From positions 1,488,001 through 1,552,000 of the forward strand of contig NZ_CP042266.1 in NCBI RefSeq assembly GCF_007856155.1: DNA of 64,000 nucleotides. Reading direction: 5' to 3'. Of the stretch, positions 7,182-15,210 are shown piece by piece; the stretch's first letter is position 1, and every line of letters starts with the position of its first letter. The notes below the pieces were generated by a model. That model was not told where the DNA came from. It did no database searches and was given only the letters and a program-made list of their open reading frames with translations. Position numbers and translations under genes: made by a program. This DNA is from Streptomyces qinzhouensis. GTDB taxonomy: Bacteria > Actinomycetota > Actinomycetes > Streptomycetales > Streptomycetaceae.

Positions 7182-8384
7182 ATGACCGCTATGACCCCCG
7201 GCTCGAACATCCCTCTCACCGCCCCCCGTGTGGCGGTCGACGTCGCCGCCCCCGTGCGGCTCGATGTGTCGGGACTGCTCCTCACCGCCGACGGCAAGGT
7301 GCGCTCCGACGCCGATTTCATCTTCTACAACCAGCCGACGGGCCCGGGGGTGACCTATCGTTCCGGCGCGGGTGGCGCCCCGGACGCGATCGTGGTCGAC
7401 ACCGCGGCCGTCCCGCCGGACATCGAGAAGATCGTGATCACGGCGAGCCCCGACGCGGCGGGCCAGTCCTTCCAGGGCATCGAGCCCACCGCCACCGTCC
7501 GGGACGCCGACGGCGGCAGCCCGCTGGCCACCTTCACCCCGCCCCGGCTGGGTGCCGAGACGGCCCTGGTCGTCGTGGAGGTCTACCGCCGCAACGGCGT
7601 GTGGAAGGTCCGTGCCGTCGGCCAGGGATACGCCAACGGTCTGGCCGGGATCGCGACGGACTTCGGCGTCTCGGTCGACGAGGAGCCCGCCGCCGCGCCG
7701 GTGCCCCCGGCGGCCCCGGTGACTCCCCCGCCCGCGCCCGCGGCCCCCGCGCCCTCCTTCGCCGCTCCGGCAGCCCCCGCGGCGCCCGCGCCCGCTGCCG
7801 CCCCCGGCAAGATCAACCTCGACAAGGGCCGGGTCAACCTCCAGAAGAACCAGACGGTGTCGCTGGTCAAGGGCGGCCGTCCGCTGCTCTCCCAGGTCAA
7901 AATGGGTCTCGGCTGGGAGCCGGCCTACCGCGGCAAGGACATCGACCTCGATGCGTCGGTGATCGCCTACGGCCCCCAGCGCAACCACCTGGACAGCTGC
8001 TACTTCGGCAAGCTGAACATCCTGGGCGGCTCCATCCGCCACTCCGGCGACAATCTCACCGGCGAGGGCGCGGGCGACGACGAGGTGATCACGGTCGACC
8101 TCGGCCGCCTCCCCGCCGACGCCACCGGTCTGGTCTTCACGGTGAACTCCTTCTCCGGCCAGAAGTTCACCGAGGTCGCCAAGGCGTACTGCCGCCTGAT
8201 GGACGCGGCGACGGGCGAGGAACTGGTCCGCTTCGACCTGACGGGCGCCGAACCGCAGACGGGCGTGATGATGGCCAAGCTGATCCGCCAGTACTCGGGC
8301 GAGTGGGAGATGACGGCCATGGGCGACTTCGTGAAGTCCCGCACGGTCCGCGGCATGGTGAAGCCCGCGGCCCAGGCACTCTAA
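7182..8384 (+). CDS. TerD family stress protein with two TerD-like domains
   Basis: 400-aa cytoplasmic protein of the tellurite-resistance/calcium-binding TerD family. The N-terminal domain (about residues 10-165) keeps the ADGKVRSDADFIFYNQP block but lacks the DLDAS calcium motif (it reads RLDVSGLLL). A Pro/Ala linker spans about 166-208. The C-terminal domain (about 209-400) has the full set: KGRVNLQKNQTVSL, MGLGWEP, DLDASVIAY and GDNLTGEGAGDDE. The first half is therefore probably a scaffold. ATG 7182 has no clear ribosome binding site; ATG 7191 is an alternative. Convergent with the LuxR gene across a strong hairpin. Confidence 0.88.
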   Translation: MTAMTPGSNIPLTAPRVAVDVAAPVRLDVSGLLLTADGKVRSDADFIFYNQPTGPGVTYRSGAGGAPDAIVVDTAAVPPDIEKIVITASPDAAGQSFQGIEPTATVRDADGGSPLATFTPPRLGAETALVVVEVYRRNGVWKVRAVGQGYANGLAGIATDFGVSVDEEPAAAPVPPAAPVTPPPAPAAPAPSFAAPAAPAAPAPAAAPGKINLDKGRVNLQKNQTVSLVKGGRPLLSQVKMGLGWEPAYRGKDIDLDASVIAYGPQRNHLDSCYFGKLNILGGSIRHSGDNLTGEGAGDDEVITVDLGRLPADATGLVFTVNSFSGQKFTEVAKAYCRLMDAATGEELVRFDLTGAEPQTGVMMAKLIRQYSGEWEMTAMGDFVKSRTVRGMVKPAAQAL

Positions 8385-8401
8385 GAAAACCGCGGCTCAG
8401 A

Positions 8402-8454
8402 TGCCGTGCCCTCCGGCCTCCCGAGACCGCGGTCCGGGACCGGAGGGCACGGCA
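8402..8454. terminator. Bidirectional terminator between terD and luxR
   Basis: Perfect 15-bp stem TGCCGTGCCCTCCGG/CCGGAGGGCACGGCA (8402-8416/8440-8454) with a 23-base loop, between two convergent genes. Confidence 0.8.
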
Positions 8455-8593
8455 GGCTCGGCCGGACCGCCGGGCAAGAGTCGCTCATGACCAGCGGACA
8501 CCACGAGGTTCCTGGGCATCTTCCGCGGTCCATCGAGCCCGTTCTTCCCAGATTTTTCCCACTCGGCGCGGAGCCGCTCCTTCCTGTCGCGGC

Positions 8594-11347
8594 TCAGCCG
8601 TTGGGCGTGCCCTCGGGGTGGGTGGCCGTCAGCATCGCTGCCAGCTGTGTGCGGCCCTTCACCCCCGTTTTGCGGTAGACCCGGTGCAGATGGTTGTCGA
8701 CGGTCCGGACCGCGACCCCGAGCGAGGTCGCGATCTCCCTGCTGGTGTGCCCGGCGGCCGCGAGGCGCGCCACATCGCGCTCGCGCTCCGTCAGCCCCGG
8801 CGTCCAGCCGTCGAGGACCGCGGGCGTCTTCGTCCCCTCGCACGCCACGGTGAGGCGGTGGCAGTGGTCGGCGGCCCGCTGCGCGCGGGTGTCCTCTCCC
8901 CGGCGGGACCACAGCCGGGCCGCCTGCGCGGCGGTCTCGGCCGCGTGCAGTCGCATCCCGGCGGCGTCGAATCCGGCGAGGACCCGCTCCATGGCGGCCG
9001 CGTCCCGTGTTCCCAGCGCGGCGGCATGCTCCGCGTACAGAGCCAGATGCGGGGCGTCGCCCTCGGTGGCGAGAGTGGCGAGGCGGGCGGCGACCCCCGC
9101 GGGCCGTCCCAGCCGGACCGGCAGATGCAGCAGTTCCGCCTCCCAGAGGGGAATCGTCTGCTCCCGAGCGCCCTCGGCGGCGAGCAGTGCCTGCCGGACC
9201 GCCTCGGCCCGGCGGCCCCGGGCCGCCAGGATCCATGGCTGGGCCATGCGCAACGCCGGGATGTGGAAGCAGCGGTAGGACTCCATCCGGGCGAGATGTG
9301 CCCGGTCGAGCAGCGACTCGGCCCCCGCGGTATCACCCAGCTGTGCCTCGACCACGGCCCATTCGCCGAGCAGGAGCCCCTGCTGTCCCCAGGTGCTGTC
9401 GTCCCGCAGCACCGCGCAGGCGTCCCGCATGTGTTTCCGGGCGGTGCGCAGGGCGCCGCGCCGGGCAGCGACCCTGCCGAGGTAGAACTGCCAGGCGCCC
9501 CGGCTGCCCACCCAGCCGGACTCCCGGGCCCGCCGGTACTCGGTGGCCGCCGTGGCGCCCGCTTCGTCCAGTCGTCCCGCATATGCCTGTACGGTGGCCC
9601 GCCAGCCCATCAGTCCCGCGCCCAGCATCGGGATATCGTCCTCGCCGGGCAGCATCGGGAGCGCTGATTCGAGCAGGGTGAGCGCGGACTCCGTTCTGCC
9701 GTGGCAGAACGCGTGCACCAAGGCCGCGTACCGGAGCCGGAGCCGGGTGCCCGGCCCGGGCCGGGGGCTGCGGTGGGCCCGTTCGACGGCGGCGGTGTAT
9801 CCGGGCCAGTCGGCCTGCACGGCGAGCAGGACGGCCTGTAGTGCGGCCACCTCGGCCCGGGCCTCCTCGTCGCGCAGCCCCTCCTCGCCCCGGCGCAGCA
9901 GATCCACGGCGTCGGCGGGCCGGTCGAGGGTCAGATACATATTGGCTGCCCGTAACTGGAGCGAGCGCAGTTGTTCCCGCTCGGGGAGCACGCTCTGCGG
10001 CAGCCCGCTGTGCACCTGCTCCGCTTGGATGCCCTGGCCGCCATGGCCGAGGGCGACGGCGAGCACTCGGCGGGCCGGGGTGCCGCCGCCCGCCGCGCAG
10101 GCGGCCCGGGCCAGCTCGGCGGCGAGGGTGAAGTCCATCGTCAGGACGGCGTGGTCGGCGGCGGAGAGCAGCAGGGCGGGGTCGGAGCGGTCGCCGGCTG
10201 CCAGCCGCCAGCCGCCGATCCGGGCCGGATCCGCCCGGCGGCGCATACCGGTGCGCTGGACCGCGTCGGCGAGCTCGCGGCAGTGCCGGCGCCGCCGGTG
10301 GGCGGGCATCCGCTGTCGCAGTACCTCGCCGTAGAGCGGATGGGCCAGCCGGATCTGGGCGCGGCGGCCGTCGCTCTCGCCGGTGGCGAGACCGTGGTGG
10401 TCGAGTTCGTCCAGGACGGCGGGGCCGACGAGATGTTCCAGCTCGGCGGAGCCCAGGGGTTCACCGAGCGCCAGTAACTCGGCAGCGCGCCGGACGGCCG
10501 GGCGGAGGCGTCCGATCCGCCGCTCCACGAGACCGGACAGCTCGGTGCCGGGATCGAGGGGGCCGTTGCGCTGCCAGACCCCGGTGGTGTCCGTGAGCGT
10601 CCCGGCGGCGGTGCCCGCCTCCACCAGCTGCTGGAGCCAGAGCACATTGCCCCCGCTGTACTGCCACAGCATTTGTGCGGTGGAACTCTCCACCGGCCCG
10701 CCGAGGGCCCGTTCCAACAGCAGACCGATGGAGTCGGCGGTGAGCGGCGGCAGTTCCAGCCGCCGGGCGTAGCCGCCGCGGACCATCGCGTCGACGGCGT
10801 CCGGCAGCGGGACGCCCGAACGGGCGGTGAGCACGATACGGAGGTTCCGGCGGACGGCCAGATGGAGCAGGAGCGCGGCGGATCCCTCGTCGAGCAGTTG
10901 GGTGTCGTCCACCTGAAGCACCGGTTCCGAGCCCGGACCCGGATCCGCGCCGTTCAGGTCCGTGTCGCCCGCGGCCTCGATGAGTCCGTCGGCGAGGGCG
11001 CGCAGCAGATTGGACCGTCCGCCGGACGCCGGGAGGGCGGCGGGCAGCAGATGCGCCAGCGCGCCGAAGGGGATTCCCCGGGTGCTCTCGGTGGCCGGGG
11101 CCGTCAGCACTCGTGCCGTGGGGCGGGCGGGCCCGGCGAGCAGTTCCTGGACGAGTCGCGTCTTGCCGACTCCGGCGGGCCCGGTCAGCAGCAGGGTGTA
11201 CGGCTCCGAACCGGTCAGCAGCGGTGTCAGCTCGGTGAGGGTGTCCTCCCGGCCGGTGAAGGGCCAGGAGTGAGCGGAGGTGAGCCTTCCGGCGGTGGGC
11301 CGCGGGCTGCCGTCCACGGTGACGGAGTCTCCTGTTCGGTTCCGCAT
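8594..11347 (-). CDS. Large LuxR-family (LAL/MalT-like) regulator with AAA ATPase domain; two TTA codons
   Basis: 917-aa regulator. The N-terminal ATPase has Walker A GPAGVGKTRL (around residue 55) and Walker B PVLQVDDTQLLD. A long alpha-helical/TPR-like middle region follows. The C-terminal LuxR HTH starts at LTERERDVARLAAAGHTSREIA, about 65 residues from the end. Start ATG 11347 has AGGGAAGGGG upstream. TTA codons at 10475-10477 (codon 291) and 9953-9955 (codon 465) make translation dependent on the bldA tRNA in Streptomyces, so expression is probably late or developmental. Divergent from a secreted protein gene that also has a TTA. Targets unknown; LAL proteins are often pathway-specific activators. 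Confidence 0.9.
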   Translation of the reverse strand: MRNRTGDSVTVDGSPRPTAGRLTSAHSWPFTGREDTLTELTPLLTGSEPYTLLLTGPAGVGKTRLVQELLAGPARPTARVLTAPATESTRGIPFGALAHLLPAALPASGGRSNLLRALADGLIEAAGDTDLNGADPGPGSEPVLQVDDTQLLDEGSAALLLHLAVRRNLRIVLTARSGVPLPDAVDAMVRGGYARRLELPPLTADSIGLLLERALGGPVESSTAQMLWQYSGGNVLWLQQLVEAGTAAGTLTDTTGVWQRNGPLDPGTELSGLVERRIGRLRPAVRRAAELLALGEPLGSAELEHLVGPAVLDELDHHGLATGESDGRRAQIRLAHPLYGEVLRQRMPAHRRRRHCRELADAVQRTGMRRRADPARIGGWRLAAGDRSDPALLLSAADHAVLTMDFTLAAELARAACAAGGGTPARRVLAVALGHGGQGIQAEQVHSGLPQSVLPEREQLRSLQLRAANMYLTLDRPADAVDLLRRGEEGLRDEEARAEVAALQAVLLAVQADWPGYTAAVERAHRSPRPGPGTRLRLRYAALVHAFCHGRTESALTLLESALPMLPGEDDIPMLGAGLMGWRATVQAYAGRLDEAGATAATEYRRARESGWVGSRGAWQFYLGRVAARRGALRTARKHMRDACAVLRDDSTWGQQGLLLGEWAVVEAQLGDTAGAESLLDRAHLARMESYRCFHIPALRMAQPWILAARGRRAEAVRQALLAAEGAREQTIPLWEAELLHLPVRLGRPAGVAARLATLATEGDAPHLALYAEHAAALGTRDAAAMERVLAGFDAAGMRLHAAETAAQAARLWSRRGEDTRAQRAADHCHRLTVACEGTKTPAVLDGWTPGLTERERDVARLAAAGHTSREIATSLGVAVRTVDNHLHRVYRKTGVKGRTQLAAMLTATHPEGTPNG

Positions 11348-11400
11348 GGCGGCCCCTTCCCTGAACGGTGACGCGCCAGGTGGTACCCCGTCGTGGATCT

Positions 11401-11416
11401 GAGTACCAGATTACTC
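11401..11416. promoter_or_regulatory. Inverted repeat GAGTA-N6-TACTC in the divergent promoter
   Basis: A 5-bp inverted repeat with a 6-base spacer, nearly midway between the luxR start (11347) and the GTG start at 11500. It may be an operator shared by the two divergent genes. Short arms, so only suggestive. Confidence 0.35.
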
Positions 11417-11499
11417 ACGACATGACATTGCGTCAGGGATACGTTCTCGTCGGTGCCGGGAGCCACCACCGGCCCGCCCGCGGAAGCGAAGGAGGCGCT

Positions 11500-12231
11500 G
11501 TGCGCAGCAGATGGGGAAGGGGCCGGACGACCGGCCGCGTCACGCTCGGATCCTTATCGGCCTGGCTGATCACGGCCGTCACCGTACTGGCCGGGGTGCT
11601 GGTCGCGGGACCGCCCGCGGCGGCGGCCGATCTGCCCTACGGGCCGTACACCTGTGTGAACGGTTTTGTGTGGCGGGAGGCATTCCCGGGCGATCTGGTC
11701 TGTGTGACACCGGCGATCCGCGGCCAGGGCTGGTCGGAGAACGCGCTGGGTCCGTCGCGCCGGGAGCCGAACGGCGGGCCGTACGGGCCGGACACCTGCA
11801 AGCAGGGGTTCGTCTGGCGGGAGGCCCGCCCGTCGGACCGGGTCTGTGTCCCGCCGCCCAGCCGTGACCAGGCACGCTCCGACAATGCCAACGCCCCCTG
11901 GCGGCTGGTCTCCCCCGGCGCGACGCCCCGGGGCGGGGTCTCCGTGAGCACCACGCCGCACCAGCTCGGCGGCTGGTTGTACGCCACGGGCAGCGGGGTC
12001 AGCCCCTATGGGGCGGTGCGGTTCTACGCGGTCGGTATCAACACCGTCGGGCCATATTCACTCGGGGTGCTGACGGCCACTCCGTCCGGGACGCTGCCGG
12101 GGTGGCAGTACGTGGCGGACATCCGTTGCCGGAGCGGGCAGACCGGCCCGGCGACGATCGTGGTCCTCGACCAGGCCTCGGGTCTGGTCACGACCGCCGG
12201 GACCACGGACGCGTTCCGCCGCTGCGGCTGA
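11500..12231 (+). CDS. Secreted protein with two Cys-containing repeats; TTA codon in signal peptide
   Basis: 243-aa exported protein. Start GTG 11500 is set by GAAGGAGG 5 bases upstream. A signal peptide follows (Arg-rich, then WLITAVTVLAGVLVAG, ending AAAA-D near residue 44). The mature N-terminus has two tandem ~46-residue repeats of the form YGPxTCxxGFVWREAxPxDxVCVxPxxRxQ, each with a Cys pair that could form a disulfide. The remainder is Gly/Thr-rich with one more Cys pair. Codon 19 is TTA (11554-11556), placing the gene under bldA. Followed by a perfect hairpin. The repeat type is familiar from actinobacterial exported proteins of unknown function. Confidence 0.8.
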   Translation: MRSRWGRGRTTGRVTLGSLSAWLITAVTVLAGVLVAGPPAAAADLPYGPYTCVNGFVWREAFPGDLVCVTPAIRGQGWSENALGPSRREPNGGPYGPDTCKQGFVWREARPSDRVCVPPPSRDQARSDNANAPWRLVSPGATPRGGVSVSTTPHQLGGWLYATGSGVSPYGAVRFYAVGINTVGPYSLGVLTATPSGTLPGWQYVADIRCRSGQTGPATIVVLDQASGLVTTAGTTDAFRRCG

Positions 12232-12244
12232 CCGGATCGTGCTT

Positions 12245-12276
12245 CCCCGCCCGGCAGCCGGTGCTGCCGGGCGGGG
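12245..12276 (+). terminator. Hairpin terminator after the secreted repeat protein
   Basis: Perfect 13-bp stem CCCCGCCCGGCAG/CTGCCGGGCGGGG (12245-12257/12264-12276) with a 6-base loop, 13 bases after the stop codon. Confidence 0.85.
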
Positions 12277-12290
12277 ATTCGGGGGATGGC

Positions 12291-12328
12291 GTCGGTCCCC
12301 AAGGCCCAGCCGGGTCTTGGGGACCGAC
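12291..12328 (-). terminator. Second hairpin, probable terminator of the minus-strand gene
   Basis: Perfect 13-bp stem GTCGGTCCCCAAG/CTTGGGGACCGAC (12291-12303/12316-12328), 33 bases past the stop of the 178-aa gene on the minus strand and 14 bases from the other hairpin. Confidence 0.75.
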
Positions 12329-12361
12329 GCTGCGATTCCACCCGGATGCCGATGCGGCCCG

Positions 12362-12898
12362 TCACTCGCCTTCCGCACGGGACAGGGCATCGCTGATCAG
12401 GGAAGTCGCGAAGGAACGATCGTCGGTCATGCGGTTGATGTGCTCCGCGAGCAGGAAGGCCGTGGCTTCCAGTGGAGTCATCTCCTCCTCGGTCCAGTAC
12501 CCGAACTGCAGACGCCAGAGGTTGGGGCTCAAGCCGCTGCCCGCGGCGATGACCAGGGCTGCCATGGTGGGGATGGCCTCGGCGGGGACACTCTTCGGCA
12601 TCATGCGCATCGTGGCGACCAAGTTGGGAACCACGTACTCGACGACGTCCTTGTCGTGGTCCTCGTGGGCCATCCGCAGCCACTGCATGAACATATAGAT
12701 GAGCGTGCACACGCCGTCCAGCAGGTCTTCGATTCCGTCGGCGCCCAGGGAAGCGGTGAACTGCTCCAGCAGTTCCCGCTGCACGGGGTCGGGATCGGTA
12801 TCGCCGTCATGGACCTGCTTGATGCGGGAGTCGATCATCATGAGCGCGGCGCTCACATCACCGGCGGGAGCGAGTGCGGGGTCACAGGACGACGTCAT
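12362..12898 (-). CDS. Hypothetical protein, 178 aa
   Basis: Family not recognised. The start at ATG 12898 is set by GAGGAG 8 bases upstream; the longer frame adds only Arg/Pro-rich sequence. The protein is acidic, with no signal peptide. It looks all-helical, with hydrophobic helices (DGVCTLIYMFMQWLRMA, AIPTMAALVIAAGSGLS) and a C-terminal segment YWTEEEMTPLEATAFLLAEHINR. Codon use is slightly less biased than in core neighbours. It could be a cytoplasmic partner or immunity-type protein, but nothing in the sequence shows this. Confidence 0.7.
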   Translation of the reverse strand: MTSSCDPALAPAGDVSAALMMIDSRIKQVHDGDTDPDPVQRELLEQFTASLGADGIEDLLDGVCTLIYMFMQWLRMAHEDHDKDVVEYVVPNLVATMRMMPKSVPAEAIPTMAALVIAAGSGLSPNLWRLQFGYWTEEEMTPLEATAFLLAEHINRMTDDRSFATSLISDALSRAEGE

Positions 12899-13038
12899 GG
12901 AATACTCCTCAATACGCCAATACGCCGCGGGGGCCGGCGGACGTGCCCGTACGCTAGACCGCCGCCGCGCACGAGACCGAGAAATCCGATGAACTTCCCC
13001 TGACCGTGTGAAGCCGCGCCCGTTCCCCGGCCGGGGGT

Positions 13039-13221
13039 TCAGCGGGACCGCGGGGCGGCGACCGTCCGCCATCGCGGGGCCGGGCACTCGGGGTGGGCGT
13101 AGAGGGAAGGCCGTGCCCCGGAGTCGGAGAAGCCGACCATCACCAGGTTCTCCTCCGTACGGTCCACGGGCCGCTCGCAGTAGACGCAGTACTCCGGCGG
13201 CGGGCCGGGCCTATCGGTCAT
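13039..13221 (-). CDS. Small zinc-binding-type protein, 60 aa
   Basis: A small acidic-to-neutral protein with EYCVYCERPVD near the N-terminus and YAHPECPAP later, a C-x2-C ... H-x2-C arrangement typical of a one-zinc ribbon. Start ATG 13221 has GAGGAG upstream and overlaps the end of the preceding gene by 11 bases (ATGACCGATAG), so the two are translationally coupled. Streptomyces often place such small proteins next to XRE-like regulators. Function unknown. Confidence 0.7.
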   Translation of the reverse strand: MTDRPGPPPEYCVYCERPVDRTEENLVMVGFSDSGARPSLYAHPECPAPRWRTVAAPRSR

Positions 13222-13612
13222 CCTCGGCCTCCTCGCCCGGGGCGGCCGGTCCGTCCGGACAGACCGGCCGACCACAGACGCACGGCGGCCACTCCGGCTC
13301 CGGCGGGTCGAGTGTCGTGTACGGCGACGGGCTCCCCGTCGGATGACCCGCGTCGTTACGGTGCATTCGGCTGCTCCTTGTCCGGTCCACGCCGGTCCGG
13401 TCCGCGATCGAGATCCGGAACCTGCCCTCCGGCGGCTCTTCCCCGTCACCGTTCAGGTCGTCGTGGGCGATGACCGTCACGATGCCGAGCCCGGCGAGAA
13501 CGGCGGTCCACCACACCACCGCCGCCCCGACTTCGACGGCGTTCCTCATCGCTGCGGCGAGCGTCGGCGCTGTCTCCTGCATGTGGTTCGGCACGGGTCT
13601 TACCTTCGCCAC
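13211..13612 (-). CDS. Small membrane protein of unknown function, up to 133 aa
   Basis: One predicted transmembrane segment (VEVGAAVVWWTAVLAGLGIVTVIA) near the N-terminus, then a polar C-terminal tail with CVCGRPVC (two Cys-x-Cys/Cys-x3-Cys features). The start may be GTG 13612 or ATG 13582 (giving 123 aa); neither has a good ribosome binding site. It overlaps the 60-aa zinc-binding-type gene by 11 bases and is divergent from the TPR/XRE-like gene at 13740. Not recognised as a known family. Confidence 0.6.
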   Translation of the reverse strand: MAKVRPVPNHMQETAPTLAAAMRNAVEVGAAVVWWTAVLAGLGIVTVIAHDDLNGDGEEPPEGRFRISIADRTGVDRTRSSRMHRNDAGHPTGSPSPYTTLDPPEPEWPPCVCGRPVCPDGPAAPGEEAEDDR

Positions 13613-13642
13613 TACGGGGCAGGCTTGAGGAGAGGACGCATG

Positions 13643-13679
13643 TGCCCAGTCGTGCCCAGGGTGTTACCACCTGTGCCCA
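13643..13679. promoter_or_regulatory. Three TGCCCA repeats in the divergent promoter
   Basis: TGCCCA occurs at 13643-13648, 13653-13658 and 13674-13679, spaced 10 and 21 bases apart (one and two helical turns), between the divergent small membrane gene and the TPR/XRE-like gene. The spacing suggests a same-face operator array. Confidence 0.4.
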
Positions 13680-13739
13680 TCCGGGCCGGAACGCGCACTC
13701 TCCCGCTCCGGGCGGGCCCACGACGGGCACTATGGAGAG

Positions 13740-15098
13740 GTGAGCATCGACGGGCATCCGCTGACCTATCTGCTGCACTGCCAGGGCTGGTCGGCGAACG
13801 ACTACCTGACGCGCTTGGGGACCGTGCACCAGCGACTCGGCTACGGGCCGATCGCACGGGACCGCAAGCGGGTCACCCGCTGGACCAGGGGCGGCGTCAC
13901 ACCGGACCTGCACGCGCAGAAGGCGATGGCCGTGCTGCACGGCATTCCGGAGTACGAGATCACCGCCCGGCCCTGGCCGGAGTGGCTGCGTCCTGCGTGC
14001 ATGCGTGACCGGGAGTTGCTCGATGCCGAGTGGACCCCGGCCACCACGATCGACCTGCTCGACCACGTTGCCACGACAGGAGGGCCCATGGACCGCAGGG
14101 GATTTCTCGTCGTCACGGGGATAACGCCCGTGCTGGCCGGGGTCGCCACCGCCGAACCGGCCGTGGCCAACCCCCACGGACGCCGAATCGGCGCGACCAC
14201 GCCTGAGCTTTTCGAGGCGTCGCTGGCAATCCTGCGACAGCAGGACGACCAACTCGGCTCCGGTCAGGTCCACGCGTCCGCCCGCGCCCAGCTCCACCTG
14301 ATCATCACGACCGTGAAGACCACCGCGCACACCGAGGAAATCGGCCGTCGGCTGTACAGCGCGGCTGCCGAAGCTGCGCGGGTCTGCGGCTGGACGGCAC
14401 ACGACTCCGGACACCACGCCTTGGCCGAGGAGTACTACTTGGTGGCGCTACGCGCCGCGGCCTCGTCCGACGACCAGGCAGTCACCGCCAACACCCTCGC
14501 TTTCTGGGCGATCACGCGGTACTCGGGTGGCGACCCGCGCGGTGCCGTCGACCTGGTGACCGACGCCTTGGGCCGTACACGGAGCATCGGCTCGCCTCGT
14601 ATGGAGGCCATGCTGTACGCCCGGCTGGCGCGCGCCCATGCCCGCGCGGGTGAGCACCGCGCTTCGGACCGCGCCCTGGCCGCCGCGTTCGACGCCTACG
14701 ACCGCGCCCGCGACCGGACTCCGGATGAGGAGCCGGACTGCGTGTACTGGGTGACCCTCGGCGAACTGCACAGTTGGGCCGCCAGCAACGCGACCGACCT
14801 CGGCCGCCCCAATGTCGCCCTGGCTCACTACGAAGCCATTCCGGCAGCCCATCGGGGCGAGGGTTACGACAGCCAGGCGTACCCCAGAGCCGCCGCCCTG
14901 CGCCTCGCCCGAACAGCCGAGGCACACGTCGCCGTTGGTGACCTCGACGGCGCCGTGCACACCGCCCGCCGGGCCGTCGACTACATGGGCGGCGTCTCGT
15001 CCGCCCGTGGTACGTCCAGCCTCACCGACCTCCGCGCCCGACTCACCGCCCACAACACCGTGCCCGTCGTCCAGGACTTCCTCGCACAGACCGCCTGA
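13740..15098 (+). CDS. TPR-containing XRE-like regulator
   Basis: 452-aa protein of a large Streptomyces family with a short DNA-binding-like N-terminus and a helical-repeat C-terminus. Residues ~1-75 carry the helical N-terminal module (LTYLLHCQGWSANDYL ... VTRWTRGG). A central hydrophobic stretch RRGFLVVTGITPVLAGVA follows at about 120-137. TPR-like helices run from about 170 to 440. GTG 13740 has GGAGAG immediately before it, unusually close. Such proteins are often paired with small neighbouring genes; here two coupled small genes lie divergently. The ligand or partner is unknown. Confidence 0.72.
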   Translation: MSIDGHPLTYLLHCQGWSANDYLTRLGTVHQRLGYGPIARDRKRVTRWTRGGVTPDLHAQKAMAVLHGIPEYEITARPWPEWLRPACMRDRELLDAEWTPATTIDLLDHVATTGGPMDRRGFLVVTGITPVLAGVATAEPAVANPHGRRIGATTPELFEASLAILRQQDDQLGSGQVHASARAQLHLIITTVKTTAHTEEIGRRLYSAAAEAARVCGWTAHDSGHHALAEEYYLVALRAAASSDDQAVTANTLAFWAITRYSGGDPRGAVDLVTDALGRTRSIGSPRMEAMLYARLARAHARAGEHRASDRALAAAFDAYDRARDRTPDEEPDCVYWVTLGELHSWAASNATDLGRPNVALAHYEAIPAAHRGEGYDSQAYPRAAALRLARTAEAHVAVGDLDGAVHTARRAVDYMGGVSSARGTSSLTDLRARLTAHNTVPVVQDFLAQTA

Positions 15099-15163
15099 CA
15101 TCCGGCTTACATTCCTGCCTCCGGGCAACCCCGCGTGGTCACGCCCCCCTTGTCACAGGTACT

Positions 15164-15186
15164 CCCCCTCCCTTCCGAGGAGGGGG
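15164..15186 (+). terminator. Hairpin between the XRE-like gene and PI-PLC
   Basis: Stem CCCCCTCC/GGAGGGGG (15164-15171/15179-15186), extendable by the flanking GGTA/TACC across a 2-base bulge. It ends 24 bases before the PI-PLC start, so it may end the upstream transcript or lie in the PI-PLC leader. Confidence 0.5.
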
Positions 15187-15210
15187 TACCGACGCGAAAG
15201 GTACCGCTCG

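Noticed and set aside
6353..9667. A 1104-codon open frame on the plus strand crossing the PBP, terD and luxR genes
   Set aside because: Its translation is Arg/Gly/Pro-rich with no domains. It runs in the wrong frame through PBP and terD and antisense to luxR. It is open only because stop codons are rare at this G+C.
8594..12231. Possible biosynthetic gene cluster marked by the LAL regulator
   Set aside because: No synthase, tailoring enzyme or transporter is nearby. A LuxR regulator plus one secreted protein is not enough to call a cluster.
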